Shown here: in pieces, positions 15,624 to 24,365 of the stretch
Position numbering within the stretch: the first letter of the stretch is position 1
How the letters are laid out: each line of letters starts with the position of its first letter
Source: Haloferax elongans ATCC BAA-1513
GTDB lineage: Archaea > Halobacteriota > Halobacteria > Halobacteriales > Haloferacaceae
Length of the DNA stretch: 64,000 nt
Assembly: GCF_000336755.1 (NCBI RefSeq)
Contig: NZ_AOLK01000022.1
Coordinates: forward strand, 1 to 64,000
Direction of reading: 5' to 3'
Made by a program: the position numbers and the translations under genes
Notes under the pieces: generated by a model
The model's database searches: none
Told to the model about the DNA's origin: nothing
Seen by the model: only the letters and a program-made list of their open reading frames with translations

Positions 15624-16831
15624 GCGACCGCCTCCTCGAACGCGGTGAGGTCAGAGCGAGTGCCAACAGCGAACACCGTATCCCCCGCGCTCACCAGTTG
15701 GTCGCCGCGCGGAGCCATCGTCCACGCCCCACCGTGGCGAACCGCGAGGACGGCGACGTTGTAGGTGTCGCGGACAGCGGCGTCTCTGAGGGTCACGTCG
15801 TCGAGCGGCCCATCTGCGCCGACCGAGAGCCGAGAGAATCGCTTGCCTGCGCGCCGGAGCAACGACACGAGTTCGAACTCCCGCCGGACACCGCGCGAGA
15901 GCACGACGAGTCGGTCAGGGGTCGTTCCGACGAGCGAATCGACGGCTTGCCGAGAGACGGCAAGCGTCACGCTTCCGTCGCCACCCGCGGCAGTGGGAGC
16001 GCGGGGCGCTGGTTTCGGCGCGTCCGACTCGTCGTCCTCGCCGCTCTCGACGATGGGTGCTTCGACCGGGTTGTCGATGCCGATGACCGTCGCGGTGACC
16101 GTCTCGTCGCCAGCGACGACCGAGACTTCGTCGCCCACTGCGAGACCAGTTGGAATCAGCGCGTCGATGGAAACAGCGCGTTTCCCGGGTGGGAGGCGCT
16201 TCGAGAGCCCGCCGAAGGGGGCGGCGGCGGCGACAGTCGCCCGAGCGCGCTCGTCGAGTGTCACCTCGACCGCCGCGAGGTCGAATTCGGTCTGGAGGCG
16301 GTCGGCGAACCGGGATTCGAGTTCGATAAGCGGGATGTCGGCCGGGAACGTCCACTCCCCATCGCGGATGGCCGCCCGAATCTCGTGTGGCACCGGTGGG
16401 TAACCCTCCACGTCGGCCACGTCTCCAGAGACGGAGATACTGACCTGTCCGCGCCCGCCGACGAGTTCAACCACGTCTGTCGAGAGCGTTCGCTCGGTTA
16501 ACTTCCGAAGCGACATCTTCCGTGGAATCTCGTTGGCGAAGGCGTCGCCGCGGTTGTGGGCGTACAGCGACGCCATCAACACGACCAGGAGCGCGACCGT
16601 GAGCCGAACCTGATTGACAGACTGCGTAATCGACGGGTCGGCGAGGGCCATGAGACCACCGCTCGCCCCGGCGATGGCGACGCCGAGGACGACGACGGCG
16701 AGTCCGGGAACCGTCACGCCGGTCAGGTACCGAAATCCGAAGCCCAAGAGCCACGCGACGGCGGCGGGGACGAGGCCCGTCAAGATGCCGAAGTAGAGTC
16801 CGTAAACGACTTCGACGGGGAGTGAAGCCAT
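15620..16831 (-). CDS. Membrane protein with TrkA-C (RCK_C) domain, copy 1
   Basis: A 403-residue protein with three N-terminal membrane helices (about 8-32, 40-62, 72-92), a central region and a C-terminal TrkA-C domain near 320-403 ending DQLVSAGDTVFAVGTRSDL. It shares design with the following gene, and the two look like an old tandem duplication (VEGYPPVP against IEAYDPVP after a similar helix). It heads the operon ending in samp1 and is divergent from a K+ channel gene 110 bases away, which supports a role in potassium homeostasis. Confidence 0.8.
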   Translation of the reverse strand: MASLPVEVVYGLYFGILTGLVPAAVAWLLGFGFRYLTGVTVPGLAVVVLGVAIAGASGGLMALADPSITQSVNQVRLTVALLVVLMASLYAHNRGDAFANEIPRKMSLRKLTERTLSTDVVELVGGRGQVSISVSGDVADVEGYPPVPHEIRAAIRDGEWTFPADIPLIELESRFADRLQTEFDLAAVEVTLDERARATVAAAAPFGGLSKRLPPGKRAVSIDALIPTGLAVGDEVSVVAGDETVTATVIGIDNPVEAPIVESGEDDESDAPKPAPRAPTAAGGDGSVTLAVSRQAVDSLVGTTPDRLVVLSRGVRREFELVSLLRRAGKRFSRLSVGADGPLDDVTLRDAAVRDTYNVAVLAVRHGGAWTMAPRGDQLVSAGDTVFAVGTRSDLTAFEEAVA

Positions 16832-16941
16832 AGCCCAGCCAACTCACCGGCGAAATAAATGCGTGCCGGGGACGTGACTCACCGCAGTCGCCTTCGGATA
16901 CCCAATTCCTTATCTACGATTGGGCCACACTTTCGGGAGAC

Positions 16942-18168
16942 ATGGTGTCGGTACGCGACTGGTTCGGTGCTCGGACGGCGATAGGCGTGGTGTTCGTCGT
17001 CGCCGTCCTCTCGGCTGTGACCGGGCTTGTCAACATCAGCCTGCCAGCGACCGGTGGACTGCTCGGTCCGTACATTCCAGACACTATCCGAACCGCCGCG
17101 GGGTTCACCGGCACCTTGACCGGCTTTCTGCTCCTCGCGAGCGCGTTCGGTCTGCGTCGTCGCCTCCGCGCCGCGTGGTACTCGACGATAATCTTGCTGC
17201 CGGTGTCTGCCGCGCAGGGACTCATCCAGTCACCCGACCGGCTTGAGCCACTCGTCACCCTCACGCTCCTCGTCAGCCTCTCGGTCGTCGGTCTCGGACT
17301 CCTCTTGTTCAATCGCCGGGCGTTCGACCGCGACCTCGACCTGACGGTGACGCAACTCTCGGCACTCCTCGCCATCGCCGGCGCACAGACCTACGCGACC
17401 GCCGGCGCGTACGCGCTCAGAGAGGACTTCAACGGCGTCGACACGCTGTTCGACGCGTTCTACTTCGCGCTCGTCACCGGGAGCACCGTCGGCTACGGTG
17501 ACATTACGCCGCGAACGCCCGTCGCAAAACTGTTCGGGATGTCGGCGCTGCTCGTGACCGTCGCGAGTTTCGCGGTGGCGCTCGGTGTCCTGCTCACACC
17601 CGCAATCGAAGCACGACTCACCAAAGCACTCGGACGCATGACCGAATCACAACTCGACATTCTGGAGAATCACGTCCTCGTCCTCGGCCACGGGGAACTG
17701 ACCGAACCGATACTCGAAGAACTCGACGGGCGGGCAGACGTGCTCATCATCACGCCCAACGCGGAGCGCGCTCAGCGCCTCACGGAACGCGGCTACGACG
17801 TGCTCACGGCCGACCCGAGCGACGAGGAATCGCTGAAACGCGGCCGTGTCGATACGGCGCGGTCTGTCGTCGTCGCCACCAGCAACGACGCCGAAGACGC
17901 GCTTGCTATCCTCACCGCCCGACAGCTCAACCCCGACGTACACATCGTCGCCTCGGCGAGCCAGCGAGAGAACGAGCGAAAACTGCGGCGCGCCGGGGCG
18001 AACACGGTCATCAGCCCCGCCGCACTCGGCGGCCACTTCCTCGCCGAGTCCGCCATCGGTGGTGGTGGACTGGAGCCTATCGAAGACCGACTCCTCGACG
18101 AAGAGCCGGACACTCAGCCAGCAGAGAGCGACGATGGTGGGAGCGGGAGCGACGAAGGAGCCGACTAA
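16942..18168 (+). CDS. K+ channel with RCK/TrkA-N domain
   Basis: A 408-residue potassium channel. Three N-terminal helices precede a two-helix pore with the selectivity filter TVGYGD at residues 182-187. A cytosolic Rossmann RCK domain follows from about 242 (HVLVLGHGELT) to 365. The third Gly of the usual GxGxxG is Thr here (GHGELT), as happens in some RCK domains that no longer bind NAD tightly. An acidic, Gly/Ser-rich tail ends the protein. Context: divergent TrkA-C operon upstream, HPP/Usp protein convergent downstream. Confidence 0.93.
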   Translation: MVSVRDWFGARTAIGVVFVVAVLSAVTGLVNISLPATGGLLGPYIPDTIRTAAGFTGTLTGFLLLASAFGLRRRLRAAWYSTIILLPVSAAQGLIQSPDRLEPLVTLTLLVSLSVVGLGLLLFNRRAFDRDLDLTVTQLSALLAIAGAQTYATAGAYALREDFNGVDTLFDAFYFALVTGSTVGYGDITPRTPVAKLFGMSALLVTVASFAVALGVLLTPAIEARLTKALGRMTESQLDILENHVLVLGHGELTEPILEELDGRADVLIITPNAERAQRLTERGYDVLTADPSDEESLKRGRVDTARSVVVATSNDAEDALAILTARQLNPDVHIVASASQRENERKLRRAGANTVISPAALGGHFLAESAIGGGGLEPIEDRLLDEEPDTQPAESDDGGSGSDEGAD

Positions 18169-18193
18169 CGGTTCGTTAGGAAGCGAATCAGTC

Positions 18194-19642
18194 CTACAGC
18201 CCGCGGTCGAAGACAGCCACGTCGCAGTCGATTTCTCTGATTCGTTCGAACGTCGGCGGCGAGATGAATCGCGACGCTGCCGACCGGTCGCCACTCGACC
18301 CGAGGACGACGAGGTCGTAGCTCGCCGCGTTGGCGTCGATAAACGCCGTCACATCTGATTTCGATACTCGTGTCTCGACGTTTCCATTGACCGTCTCGAC
18401 GAGGTTCGCGAGCTTCGTCTCTGCCGGTCGGCGTTCGACCTCCGCCGAGATGCAGGTCGTCACGCTCACGCTGCCGGTTTCACCCGCGAGTCGGCTGGCG
18501 AAGTCTATCATCGCATGTGCGGAATCACCGGGACGAGCCACGAGCACGAGGACGCGACGCCAGCAGTACTCGCTCCCGACCGACCGAAACGCGACGGTGT
18601 CGTACTCGCCGCCGAAGAGTCCCCGAACGTAGTCCGAGAGGAAGCCGCGGTCTTCCTCGTACGGCGTCACGATGAGGTCGGAGTTGGTGTTCGCGGCCGC
18701 CTCCGTGGTCGCCGGAAGTGAGTCGCCACTGGCGACGACGACTTCGACGGGGATGCCCACGTGGGTTCGAAGCTGATGGGCCGTGGATTCGAGACGTTCG
18801 ACCGCCGCGTCGGCTGCCGGGTTTCCGGTTGTCTCCGAGACGGGGACGTTCGGTGTCGAGTCGGAACCCGCTGCCTCGCCATCGACCACCTCACCAGGTG
18901 GCAAGACATCGAGGAGGACGACTTTCCCGGCGGCGTGCGCGGCGGCGAGGCGGGCGGCGAAGAACGCGGTTCGCGTCGCCACCTCGCCGTCGCCTCGCAT
19001 TGGGACGAGAACGTGGTCGTCGCCGCGGACCGTCTCGTAGAGATATTCGGCGCGGCGCTCGTAGAACTCCTCGCGCCAAAGTGCGAACACCCCGGCGATG
19101 ACGAGACTCGCGGCGAAGATGCTCACGACGTATTCGACGGGTTCCACATCGCCAGTGACGAGCGTCAAGAGCGCCGTCGAAAACGCAGACGGCGCTTCCA
19201 CGTCGAGTGCCCACGTCGCCCCGCCAGCGAGAAAGATTGCCAGCGCTGCCGACGAGGGATGGACGATTGCCATGTCGGTCGGGCCGTGGACCCACGCCGT
19301 AAAGCCGTAAGCGACGAGGCCACAGAGGGCACCCACCGTGAGTGCGAGGATGAATCGATACGGTGAGGCGTAGCGTCCTTCAGGGTCCGAAAACAGCGTG
19401 TACGTCCCCGATGCGAGCGGTGGAAACAGGAGGAACGAAAGCGTGTCGATGGCGTTGGAGACGAACGTCACCGCCCCGATGAGAACCGGAATGAGAAGCA
19501 GGACGGTGAGATGCAGCAGATTACTCGTGTGTTCTATCCAGCGTCGGAACGCGACCATCTCGCGCCGCTCTCTGCGCCGAATCCGTCCCCAGAGCGTCCG
19601 GGTGCGTGCGGCCAGTCTGGCCGCGAAACGACGGAGGCGCAT
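18194..19642 (-). CDS. HPP-family membrane protein fused to universal stress domains
   Basis: A 482-residue protein with four or five membrane helices of the HPP family (about 38-185; VHPSSAALAIFLAG carries the HP(S)S signature) followed by two UspA-like domains (about 205-330, DHVLVPMRGDG, and 345-482, RRVLVLVARPGDS). It starts nine bases after the uridine phosphorylase stop, so both are probably one transcription unit. HPP proteins have been linked to nitrite transport and stress; the substrate here is unknown. Confidence 0.85.
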   Translation of the reverse strand: MRLRRFAARLAARTRTLWGRIRRRERREMVAFRRWIEHTSNLLHLTVLLLIPVLIGAVTFVSNAIDTLSFLLFPPLASGTYTLFSDPEGRYASPYRFILALTVGALCGLVAYGFTAWVHGPTDMAIVHPSSAALAIFLAGGATWALDVEAPSAFSTALLTLVTGDVEPVEYVVSIFAASLVIAGVFALWREEFYERRAEYLYETVRGDDHVLVPMRGDGEVATRTAFFAARLAAAHAAGKVVLLDVLPPGEVVDGEAAGSDSTPNVPVSETTGNPAADAAVERLESTAHQLRTHVGIPVEVVVASGDSLPATTEAAANTNSDLIVTPYEEDRGFLSDYVRGLFGGEYDTVAFRSVGSEYCWRRVLVLVARPGDSAHAMIDFASRLAGETGSVSVTTCISAEVERRPAETKLANLVETVNGNVETRVSKSDVTAFIDANAASYDLVVLGSSGDRSAASRFISPPTFERIREIDCDVAVFDRGL

Positions 19643-19651
19643 GCGAGTGCC

Positions 19652-20380
19652 TTACGCGAGGTCGGTGACGGCGTCGAGAGTGATGGAGATTGCGCGTTCG
19701 ACGTTGTTCTTGGCCTTCTCCGGGAGTTCGTCGTCGGAGTCAGCACCCTTCTGCGTTCCGGCGACGAGGTTGCCGTCGACCGTACAGATAGCACCAGCAC
19801 GGAGACCCTTGCGGCGGGCGAGCGAGAACACCGTCGCTGCCTCCATCTCGATAGCCAGCAGGCCAGCGTCGTTCCAGTCGTGGACGTACTCATCGGACTC
19901 GTTGTAGAACGCGTCGTCGGAGACGATGGGGCCGACGTGGACCTCTTCGTCGTTGGCCTCTGCGGCGTCGACGAGGGACGTGAGGACGTCGTAGTCAGGG
20001 ACGGCCGGGTAGACTTCAGATTCGTAGCGCTTGGAGGTGCCTTCTTCCTTGGCGGCACCGGTCGCGACAATCATGTCACCGATTTCGATGTCTTCCTGCA
20101 GCGCGCCGATGGTGCCGACGCGGATGAACGTCTCGACGCCGACGCGCGACAGTTCCTCGATAGCGATTGCGGCCGACGGGCAGCCGATTCCGGTCGAGGA
20201 GATGGTCAGCGGGACGCCCTTGTACTCCGCGTTGACGACCTTGTACTCTCGGTTCTGTGCGACCTCCTCGACGTTCTCACACTGCTTGGCGATACGGTCG
20301 ACGCGACCGGGGTCGCCGGGGATGAGTGCGATATCGTTCACGTCGCCTTCTTCGACGAGGAGATGGGGCTGTTTCGCCAT
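19652..20380 (-). CDS. udp: Uridine phosphorylase family protein
   Basis: A 242-residue nucleoside phosphorylase of the PNP/UDP family: IALIPGDPGRVDRIA at residues 16-30 binds phosphate, and GLLAIEMEAATVFSLA holds the family's nucleoside-binding Glu-Met-Glu. It splits uridine (or another nucleoside) with phosphate into base and ribose-1-phosphate. The start at 20380 gives MAKQPHLLVEEGDV; longer starts run into AT-rich promoter DNA. The downstream HPP/Usp gene follows by nine bases. DeoC and a PfkB kinase within 4 kb make a loose salvage neighbourhood. Confidence 0.92.
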   Translation of the reverse strand: MAKQPHLLVEEGDVNDIALIPGDPGRVDRIAKQCENVEEVAQNREYKVVNAEYKGVPLTISSTGIGCPSAAIAIEELSRVGVETFIRVGTIGALQEDIEIGDMIVATGAAKEEGTSKRYESEVYPAVPDYDVLTSLVDAAEANDEEVHVGPIVSDDAFYNESDEYVHDWNDAGLLAIEMEAATVFSLARRKGLRAGAICTVDGNLVAGTQKGADSDDELPEKAKNNVERAISITLDAVTDLA

Positions 20381-20481
20381 ATCCGAACGTCTCGCGTCGT
20401 GGTGAAAAACGACGCGGTTCGCCGGATTCGACCACGCGGTGAGCGCGGGGCTAGTACCCTCGTTTCCGACTCGGGAAAAAC

Positions 20482-20499
20482 AATTCAAATATATGAATT
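20482..20499. promoter_or_regulatory. Inverted repeat AATTCA-6-TGAATT in the udp divergent promoter
   Basis: Perfect six-base arms AATTCA and TGAATT flank AATATA at the middle of the spacer between udp (start 20380) and the membrane protein gene (start 20604), 102 and 105 bases from the two starts. It lies in the most AT-rich part (20470-20525). The shape suits an HTH dimer, but no regulator gene adjoins it. Confidence 0.4.
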
Positions 20500-20603
20500 A
20501 TCATCATATAATATTCATTAATGGAGATATTCAGGCCATTTGGCGGCCTAACCGTAATATCACAGATGAGTAACTAACCGATTTACTCCCGTCTCTTTTG
20601 GTA

Positions 20604-21047
20604 ATGGCTACTCGGCCGGGCTCGCACCTGTTTTCAACCTCCTCGTCCACCACGCACGACGCACCGAACGGGACGTGGCGTTTTTGGGCCGGTACCGCAG
20701 CGACGAACCCACGGGTACTGACATTTGCCACGCTCGCCGTCGTGAGCCTGGGACTCCTCCCGTTGTACGAGTCCATCTGGTGGTGGGACATCGTCATGCA
20801 CGTCGCCTGTAGCGCCGCGCTCGTGGTGTGGCTGTACCGTATCAGGGTCAGCCCTGTCGTGGCGCTGGTGTTCCTCTTCAGTATCGGCGTCGCTTGGGAG
20901 GTACTCGAAGCAGCGACACCGCACTACGTCCTCATGGCTGGTGGATGGACGGATACGGTTGGTGACGTTGTCTCCAATACATCGGGGTGGGTGATTGCCA
21001 CTGTCGCCCAGCGCTGGATTAGCGGAGTCGACGATACGCTGGATTAG
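20604..21047 (+). CDS. IWWWD-motif integral membrane protein, copy 1
   Basis: A 147-residue membrane protein with four likely helices. IWWWDIVMH lies at residues 58-66, and WEVLEAA and DTVGDVVSNTSGW follow, the same motif order as two other proteins in this window (44260 and 44983). The order W-W-D, H, E and D with terminal helix resembles DUF2238/VanZ-like proteins. The ATG at 20604 is preferred to the TTG at 20598. Function unknown; the conserved acidic and His residues in membrane helices could bind metal or form an active site. Confidence 0.75.
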   Translation: MATRPGSHLFSTSSSTTHDAPNGTWRFWAGTAATNPRVLTFATLAVVSLGLLPLYESIWWWDIVMHVACSAALVVWLYRIRVSPVVALVFLFSIGVAWEVLEAATPHYVLMAGGWTDTVGDVVSNTSGWVIATVAQRWISGVDDTLD

Positions 21048-21130
21048 CCGGTTCGACGCGTGAGCTTGGGTAGGTGAGTCGTCGCGTGAGTTAGCTTAGC
21101 GAACTCGACGCACTGCCCTCACGAACGCTT

Positions 21131-21655
21131 TCACTGAATGCCAGCGAACAGTGCTGGCCCGAGAACGAGCAGTGTCACTCCGAAGACGAGCGCCGAGCGG
21201 AGCCACTGCCCGCGGACGGCGGTCGCCCGTTCTTCGTAGATTGCTCGCCCTGCCCGCGGGAGGACGAAGTACGAAAACAGCGCATAGATACTGGGCACGA
21301 CGACGGCGACGGCGACGACGTGTGGGAAGATGTCGAGCCCGAAGATGGGCACGTCAGGAACGACGAAGTCAGCGGCGAGGTGGACGAGCGCGTAGAGGAC
21401 GCCAGCTAACGCACCGGCGACGTGGTGGACGACGTTCGCGTCGATGAACGAAACCTCGTTCGGGCTGGCCCGCCGGAGCACAGACGCGGCGACGTACGCG
21501 GGCGTATAGCCCTCTTCTTGTCGCCACATCGGGATGTCCATCACGACTGCCGCCGCGAGTCCGGCGAACGCCCCGAGTAGCAGCCGCCCGGAGAGGGGGC
21601 CGATACCCGCGGCCGCGCCGACGGCGGCAACCACGGACAACACGTGCTGTAGCAT
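21131..21655 (-). CDS. Four-helix integral membrane protein, unknown function
   Basis: A 174-residue protein with helices at about 5-45, 77-98, 106-132 and 150-172. It begins MLQHVLSVVAAVGAAAGIG and contains MDIPMWRQEEGYTPAYVAASVLRRA, and a paired His (VVHHVAG) in the third helix region. I do not recognise the family beyond a haloarchaeal conserved membrane protein. It follows the PfkB kinase by 76 bases on the same strand and may be cotranscribed. The much longer ORF reading upstream overlaps the kinase gene and is a shadow. Confidence 0.75.
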   Translation of the reverse strand: MLQHVLSVVAAVGAAAGIGPLSGRLLLGAFAGLAAAVVMDIPMWRQEEGYTPAYVAASVLRRASPNEVSFIDANVVHHVAGALAGVLYALVHLAADFVVPDVPIFGLDIFPHVVAVAVVVPSIYALFSYFVLPRAGRAIYEERATAVRGQWLRSALVFGVTLLVLGPALFAGIQ

Positions 21656-21731
21656 CGTCCCGAGCGATGCAAGGGAGGGATAAAATTGATTGGGTCGTCG
21701 ACTGCGACCGGTTGTGTGGTTTACACCATGC

Positions 21732-22622
21732 TCAAATCGCCTCGACCAAATCGTCGAGTCGTCGCCACGATAGCTGTGTCCGCGCCCCGGGTTCGGCAGC
21801 CGTGAGCGCACCGCAGGCGTTGGCGATAGCCAGCGCGCGCTCGTACGTCGCACCGTCGATTCGAGACGCGATGAATCCGGCCGCGAAGGCGTCTCCCGCA
21901 CCGGTCGTGTCGATGGCGTCGACCGGGTACCCCGGATGGACGTGCGTGTCGTCGCCGTCGCGGACTTCTGCACCCTTCGGCCCGTGTTTGAGGACGAGTG
22001 TCGCGTTGTCGAGGGCATCACCGACGGACCCACCGTTTCCAGAGTCTCCCAGTGCCGTCGCTGCCTCGCGGTCGTTGAGAAAGACGAAATCGACCTGTCG
22101 AAGTGCCTCGGTGTAGCCGCGGTCGCCGATTCTCCGGCCGGGGTCGAAGCTGACTGTCGTTCCGACCTCGGACGCCCGGCGGGCGAGTTCGGCGGCTGTC
22201 GTCGGGGCCTGACTCGTAAGGTGGAGATGGTCGGCCTCGGCGAGTGCAGATTTCGGGAGGGCTGATGCCTCAAACACTTCGTTCACGCCCGGAGAGCCGA
22301 GGACGAACACTTCGCCCTTCGCATCGACGACGACGTACTTGACCGTCGTCGGGCCGTCGTCAGTACTGACGACGTGCCGGCAATCGACGCCCTTCGAGGC
22401 GAGTTCCGCGATAGCCGCGTGGCCGTGTTCGTCGTCGCCGACGCTTCCGAGGAGTGTCGCAGGGACATCTAATCCGACGAGACCGCTGGCCACGTTGGCG
22501 GCGCTGCCACCGCCCGCACCGACGCGGGACTCGACGGTCGCCTCGCCGTCGGGGTCGGGGAGAGAATCGACCCGGAGTGTGACGTCCCAGTTGACGTGAC
22601 CGGCGCAGATAACTCGGGACAT
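21732..22622 (-). CDS. PfkB-family sugar kinase
   Basis: A 296-residue ribokinase-like kinase. The N-terminal substrate signature GAGGGSAANVASGLVGLG-like stretch is at residues 35-51 and the ATP/anion-hole motif DTTGAGDAFAAGF at 238-250 places the catalytic base at D244. The substrate cannot be fixed; ribose, a nucleoside or 2-keto-3-deoxy sugars are possible. The start at 22622 (MSRVICAGHVNWD) is standard for the family. It reads toward the membrane protein at 21131. Confidence 0.9.
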   Translation of the reverse strand: MSRVICAGHVNWDVTLRVDSLPDPDGEATVESRVGAGGGSAANVASGLVGLDVPATLLGSVGDDEHGHAAIAELASKGVDCRHVVSTDDGPTTVKYVVVDAKGEVFVLGSPGVNEVFEASALPKSALAEADHLHLTSQAPTTAAELARRASEVGTTVSFDPGRRIGDRGYTEALRQVDFVFLNDREAATALGDSGNGGSVGDALDNATLVLKHGPKGAEVRDGDDTHVHPGYPVDAIDTTGAGDAFAAGFIASRIDGATYERALAIANACGALTAAEPGARTQLSWRRLDDLVEAI

Positions 22623-22728
22623 ACGTCCCCAAGACTCGGTCCGCCGATTAGATAACTCTCCCGGATATCCCATTCTTCTGAAAAATCTGACAGTTTGGCG
22701 GTTCGAGTTATCCGTCGGCTGACTCGGT

Positions 22729-22773
22729 CACTCCTACCACTCCTGCAACTCCCACCACTCCCGTCACTCCCGC
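22729..22773. repeat. Five degenerate 9-bp tandem units (CACTCCYAC)
   Basis: Units are CACTCCTAC, CACTCCTGC, AACTCCCAC, CACTCCCGT and CACTCCCGC. They lie just after the DUF63 stop. Read on the minus strand in the DUF63 frame they encode a Gly-Val-x repeat within a 29-codon open stretch ending in TAA, as if the gene once continued. Confidence 0.75.
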
Positions 22774-22797
22774 AGCTGAGTTTCGGCTCCCGACCGG

Positions 22798-23610
22798 TCA
22801 GACGCCCGAGACGGCGAACAACAGCAGATTGTGGACGCCCGGACCGAGACCGACGGCCGCGACGAGACCCAAGAGCAGCGCCCCCTCGGTCGGTTCCTCA
22901 CGGACGTAGTCCGCGAGCAGCGTCACGACGGCCCCGGCGACGATGAGTTTGACGAGGACGAACAACCAGCCGACTCCGATGACCTCGGCGGTCGGGAGCG
23001 CGGCAGCGGCTTCGAGGATGACTTGCGAGAGCGGCGTTCGTTCGCCGAACCCGAGCACGTCGATACCGACGGCAGTCGAGATGGCGTCGAGCGTGTGGCC
23101 GAAGATGGTGAGTGCGCCCAATCGCCCCGCATCGGTCGCCTCCGGGGCGATGTGGGTGACGGCGACCCACGCCGCGGGACCGACGAGAAGCGAGAGGACG
23201 AGCGCGATACCGGGCCACAGCGGGGCGAGCGTCCCGCCAGCGAGACCGACAAAGAGCGCGAACCCGACGAGCAGGCCCGCGAGAGCGACCCCTGGAACCG
23301 CCAGATTTCGCGGTGTGTCAACGTCGCCGACGTGGAGACCGAGCCACGTCGCGCCCGCAAGAACAGCCACCGTCGCGTAGACGGCGGGCGTCCCGGCGAG
23401 TGGGCGGAGCGCCGGGGGAAGAAAGTCGAGGACGTAGAAGACGTGTAGCGCAGACCCGGACACCATCCACGGGACGAGGGCGAGGATATGACCCTCCGAG
23501 ACCGGGGGCCGGGTTCGAACGAGTCCGACACCCACACCGACGAGTCCCGCGACGAGGACGGCGAGATACGGCAGTGGGGGCAGCGCGAATCCTTCGGGGA
23601 GGATGGCCAT
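22798..23610 (-). CDS. DUF63 family membrane protein
   Basis: A 270-residue archaeal membrane protein of the DUF63 family with seven or eight helices. Family marks are [22 protein letters not shown] near residue 45 and [25 protein letters not shown] near 185, whose His and Asp residues lie in or next to membrane helices. Function is unknown in the literature I recall. It is divergent from deoC (66 bases between starts). The TGA stop is followed in frame by 29 more open codons that include the 9-bp tandem repeat. Confidence 0.88.
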   Translation of the reverse strand: MAILPEGFALPPLPYLAVLVAGLVGVGVGLVRTRPPVSEGHILALVPWMVSGSALHVFYVLDFLPPALRPLAGTPAVYATVAVLAGATWLGLHVGDVDTPRNLAVPGVALAGLLVGFALFVGLAGGTLAPLWPGIALVLSLLVGPAAWVAVTHIAPEATDAGRLGALTIFGHTLDAISTAVGIDVLGFGERTPLSQVILEAAAALPTAEVIGVGWLFVLVKLIVAGAVVTLLADYVREEPTEGALLLGLVAAVGLGPGVHNLLLFAVSGV

Positions 23611-23676
23611 GCAAGATGCCTAACGGGGCGGCGTGAAAGCCTTACGTTCTTTAGGTCCCCGTCGCCACCTCGGGGT

Positions 23677-24315
23677 ATGAACCGAGACGACCTCGCCGCC
23701 CGAATCGACCACACGGTACTCGGACCCGAGACGACGCTCGCCGACGTGCAATCCATCCTCGACGACGCCGACGAGTGGGGGATGAACGCCTGTATTCCAC
23801 CGTGCTACGTCGCCGAAGCCAGCGAGTACGCACCTGACGTGCTCCTCGCGACGGTCGTCGGGTTCCCGCACGGCCAGAATACGACCGTCGCCAAGCGCGA
23901 AGAGGCAGTCGACGCGTGGCAGGCCGGTGCCGACGAACTGGATATGGTCATCAACATCGGTCGCCTCAAAGCCGGTGACGACGAGGCCGTCACCGAGGAC
24001 ATCTCGGAAGTCGTCGCTGCCGTCCCCATCCCGGTGAAGGTCATCATCGAGACAGCGCTTCTCACCGAAGAAGAAAAGCACCGCGCCTGCGAGGCGGCCG
24101 CCGAGGCCGACGCCGCGTTCGTCAAGACCTCGACTGGCTTCGCCGATGGCGGTGCCACGGTCGAAGACGTCGAACTCATGGCCGAGTACCTGCCCGTGAA
24201 GGCCTCCGGCGGCGTCGGGTCGTACGACGAGGCGCTGGCGATGTTCGAAGCTGGTGCAGAGCGCATCGGCGCGTCTTCCGGCGTCGAAATCGTCTCCGGC
24301 GCGCCGGAAGCATAG
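23677..24315 (+). CDS. deoC: Deoxyribose-phosphate aldolase
   Basis: A 212-residue class I aldolase cleaving 2-deoxyribose-5-phosphate to glyceraldehyde-3-phosphate and acetaldehyde. The Schiff-base lysine is K150 in VKTSTGF, with K175 in PVKASGG and D90 in ELDMVINIG completing the active site. The ATG at 23677 gives the family length; the longer upstream reading crosses the divergent DUF63 gene. Together with uridine phosphorylase and the PfkB kinase it fits nucleoside catabolism. Confidence 0.95.
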   Translation: MNRDDLAARIDHTVLGPETTLADVQSILDDADEWGMNACIPPCYVAEASEYAPDVLLATVVGFPHGQNTTVAKREEAVDAWQAGADELDMVINIGRLKAGDDEAVTEDISEVVAAVPIPVKVIIETALLTEEEKHRACEAAAEADAAFVKTSTGFADGGATVEDVELMAEYLPVKASGGVGSYDEALAMFEAGAERIGASSGVEIVSGAPEA

Positions 24316-24365
24316 TCGTCTGTTTCGCTCCTCGTTGGAGTCGTCTTCTCCCGCCGTTTTCCTTC

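Noticed and set aside
22729-22773. CRISPR-like repeat
   Set aside because: Units are 9 bases, contiguous and without spacers, so it is a simple tandem repeat.
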